DNA from: UBA1038 sp964481445
GTDB lineage: Bacteria; Bacillota; Clostridia; Christensenellales; Aristaeellaceae
Direction of reading: 5' to 3'
DNA length: 8,381 bases
NCBI GenBank assembly: GCA_964481445.1
Contig: CAYZTQ010000081.1
Coordinates: 1 to 8,381 of the forward strand
In this document: in pieces, positions 6,937 through 8,381 of the stretch
How the letters are laid out: the number at the start of each line of letters is the position of its first letter
Numbering within the stretch: position 1 is the stretch's first letter
Notes under the pieces: model-generated
The model's input: only the letters and a program-made list of their open reading frames with translations
Database searches by the model: none
Told to the model about the DNA's origin: nothing
Program-made: the position numbers and the translations under genes

Positions 6937-6957
6937 TCTCCACCCGCGCTCTACAAT
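6929..6957 (+). promoter_or_regulatory. Possible internal promoter before rpiB
   Basis: TACAAT (6952-6957) matches the -10 consensus at five of six positions. TTGCAT (6929-6934) is 17 nt upstream but shares only TTG with the -35 consensus. It would give rpiB and the Mrp gene their own start within the 50-nt gap behind the sirtuin gene. No terminator is seen in that gap, so read-through from the sirtuin gene is also possible. Confidence 0.4.
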
Positions 6958-6971
6958 AAAAGGACAGCAAT

Positions 6972-6978
6972 AAGGAGG
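6972..6978 (+). promoter_or_regulatory. Strong ribosome binding site of rpiB
   Basis: AAGGAGG, a full complement of the 16S 3' end, stands 8 nt before the ATG at 6987. It is the strongest site in the window, which suggests high translation of the isomerase compared with its neighbours. Confidence 0.8.
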
Positions 6979-6986
6979 ATGATTGT

Positions 6987-7445
6987 ATGATTGCGCTTGG
7001 CAATGACCATACGGCGCTTGAGATGAAGCGCTGGGTAATAGAAGTACTGGATGAACTGAAGCTGCCTTATCAGGATTTCGGCACCCATACCGCGGAGCGC
7101 TGCGATTACCCCGTGCCTGCCAAACTGGCGGCCGAGGCGGTGGCCGACGGGCGCTGCGAGCTGGGCATCCTGATCTGCGGCACGGGCATCGGCATCGGCC
7201 TCGCGGCCAACAAGGTGAAGGGCATCCGCTGCGCGATGGTGTCGGAGCCTTACGGCGCCATGATGTGCCGCCGACACAACGACGCCAACATGATTTCCAT
7301 CGGCGCGCGCGTCATCGGCGAAGAGACGGCCAAAATGATTGTGCGCGCTTTTTTGACCGAGCAGTTTGAGGGCGGCCGCCATCAGCGGCGTGTCGACCAG
7401 ATCATGGCGATTGAAAGGGAAGCAGAGGAAGGGGGCAAGGCATGA
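6987..7445 (+). CDS. rpiB: RpiB/LacAB family sugar-phosphate isomerase, probably ribose-5-phosphate isomerase B
   Basis: The 152-residue protein has the normal RpiB length. It begins IALGNDHTALEMK (2-14), with the phosphate-binding Asp/His of the family, then has DFGTHTAERCDYP, the active-site loop ILICGTGIGIGLAANKVKGIR (61-81) with Cys64 as the catalytic base used by true RpiB, RRHNDANMISIGARVIG (95-111), and the C-terminal FEGGRHQRRVDQI (127-139), which is shared across the dimer. RpiB interconverts ribose 5-phosphate and ribulose 5-phosphate in the non-oxidative pentose phosphate pathway; close relatives act on allose 6-phosphate or galactose 6-phosphate. The catalytic Cys64 argues against a LacA-type subunit. 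Its stop codon overlaps the start of the Mrp-type gene as ATGA. It follows the sirtuin gene by 50 nt. Confidence 0.92.
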   Translation: MIALGNDHTALEMKRWVIEVLDELKLPYQDFGTHTAERCDYPVPAKLAAEAVADGRCELGILICGTGIGIGLAANKVKGIRCAMVSEPYGAMMCRRHNDANMISIGARVIGEETAKMIVRAFLTEQFEGGRHQRRVDQIMAIEREAEEGGKA

Positions 7446-8290
7446 GTACCTGTGACGGAAAGTGCTCCGGCTGCGCGCAGTCCGGCTGCGGCGACAGAAA
7501 GGCGGCGCCCGATTTCAGCGCGCCGCAGAACGCGAAATCCAGGGTAAAGCACGTCATCGGCATCATTTCCGGCAAGGGCGGCGTGGGCAAATCCCTCGTC
7601 ACCAGCATGCTGGCCGCGGCCATGCAGCGTCGCGGGCACCAGAGCGCCATTCTGGATGCCGATATCACCGGCCCCTCCATCCCCCACAGCTTCGGGGTGA
7701 CGGACAAGGCCATGGGCAACAATGAAGAGATGCTGCCGCAGGTTTCCGCGGGCGGCACCAAGATCATGTCGGTCAACCTGCTGCTGGACAATGAGACGGA
7801 TCCTGTGGTCTGGCGCGGGCCGGTGGTCGCGGGCATGGTCAAGAGCTTCTGGACGGACGTGGTCTGGGGCGAGGTCGATTTCATGTTTGTGGATATGCCT
7901 CCGGGCACGGGCGACGTGCCGCTGACGGTGTTCCAGAGCCTGCCGCTGGACGGGGTCATCATCGTGGCTTCGCCGCAGGAGATGGTGGGCATGATCGTGG
8001 AAAAGGCCGTCAACATGGCGGGCATGATGAACATCCCCGTGCTGGCGCTGGTGGAGAACATGAGCTACTTTACCTGCCCGGACTGCGGCAGGCGCCACGA
8101 GCTGTTCGGCAGAAGCCGCGCGCAGGAGCTGGCGGGCCGGCACAGCATCCCCGTCGTCTGCCGCATGCCGCTTGACCCGGCCGTCGCCGGTCTGGTGGAC
8201 GAGGGCAAGGTGGAGCAGGCGGATATCGAGAGCCTGCTCGGGGCCGTCGGCGTGCTGGAGGCGCTGAAGACCACGGATAAAAAAGTATGA
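7442..8290 (+). CDS. Mrp/NBP35-type P-loop ATPase, iron-sulfur cluster carrier
   Basis: The 282-residue protein has an N-terminal cysteine cluster, C4-X3-C8-X2-C11-X4-C16, and then a deviant Walker A SGKGGVGKS (43-51), DADITGPSIPH (72-82), Walker B-like DMPPGTGD (151-158) and a C-terminal CPDC (C212 and C215) after VENMSYF. These are the marks of the Mrp/NBP35/ApbC family, whose dimer holds a 4Fe-4S cluster between the two CXXC motifs and passes clusters to target proteins with ATP. The N-terminal cysteine cluster replaces the MIP18-like domain of E. coli ApbC; such short cysteine-bearing forms are common in anaerobic Firmicutes and archaea. The ATG overlaps the rpiB stop by 4 nt (ATGA), and GGAAGGGGG precedes it. 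The downstream gene that might show which protein it serves is outside the window. Confidence 0.93.
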   Translation: MSTCDGKCSGCAQSGCGDRKAAPDFSAPQNAKSRVKHVIGIISGKGGVGKSLVTSMLAAAMQRRGHQSAILDADITGPSIPHSFGVTDKAMGNNEEMLPQVSAGGTKIMSVNLLLDNETDPVVWRGPVVAGMVKSFWTDVVWGEVDFMFVDMPPGTGDVPLTVFQSLPLDGVIIVASPQEMVGMIVEKAVNMAGMMNIPVLALVENMSYFTCPDCGRRHELFGRSRAQELAGRHSIPVVCRMPLDPAVAGLVDEGKVEQADIESLLGAVGVLEALKTTDKKV

Positions 8291-8381
8291 CCTTAGCGGG
8301 CCCGGCGGTGGCCGTCCTGTTGACGCGCCTTGAAAAGCGGGCTTCCGCGTGAAAATCTCAGGCAGCGGCAAATGAATGTAA

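Noticed and set aside
7382..8371. A 329-codon minus-strand frame across the Mrp gene
   Set aside because: Antisense shadow of a gene with clear P-loop and CXXC motifs. The product is rich in His, Arg and Ala without domain features.
8291..8381. Last 91 bases: small GCGG-GCTT-CCGC hairpin, a TTGACG box and a terminal ATG at 8372
   Set aside because: There is no T-run for a terminator and no -10 box at a fitting distance. The frame from 8372 is cut off after a few bases, so neither a gene nor a control site can be called.

Overview
The window looks like a piece of a GC-rich genome of the Firmicutes, most likely a Clostridia-type anaerobe (for example Oscillospirales, Christensenellales or relatives). 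The reasons are strong AGGAG ribosome binding sites, TTG starts, an LplA/YtcQ-type sugar-binding protein, a class M sirtuin paired with a zinc macrodomain, and an Mrp protein with an N-terminal cysteine cluster. The lineage is an inference from gene content and base use; no rRNA or marker gene fixes it.

Left part (1-2880, plus strand): the 3' end of a sugar ABC-transporter solute-binding lipoprotein, an 11-bp hairpin in the gap, a Gfo/Idh/MocA (ThuB-like) oxidoreductase, and a ThuA-like protein with a TTG start, closed by a clear intrinsic terminator. This resembles the rhizobial thu trehalose/disaccharide operon, in which sugars are imported and oxidised to 3-keto derivatives.

Middle: 2881-3141 holds a long imperfect palindrome of about 160 bp, more AT-rich than its surroundings, followed by the terminator of the convergent gene. 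typA/bipA (translational GTPase) is on the minus strand at 3142-4977. Its 5' side has a perfect consensus sigma-A promoter, a palindrome on the start-point, and a strong intrinsic terminator between promoter and gene, so typA appears to be controlled by leader attenuation.

Right part (5189-8290, plus strand): from a divergent promoter with a tandem repeat and a palindrome in its core come a Zn-dependent macrodomain ADP-ribosyl hydrolase and, overlapping it by 53 nt, a SirTM (class M) sirtuin, i.e. a writer/eraser pair for reversible protein ADP-ribosylation. The lipoyl carrier GcvH-L and lipoate ligase that usually go with this pair are not in the window. Next come RpiB (pentose/sugar-phosphate isomerase) and an Mrp/NBP35-type ATPase for iron-sulfur cluster transfer, coupled by an ATGA overlap and probably with a promoter of their own. 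The last 90 bases hold nothing I can call.

The most interesting parts are the SirTM/macrodomain pair without its usual substrate genes, the typA leader, the shared divergent regulatory region, and the long palindrome.
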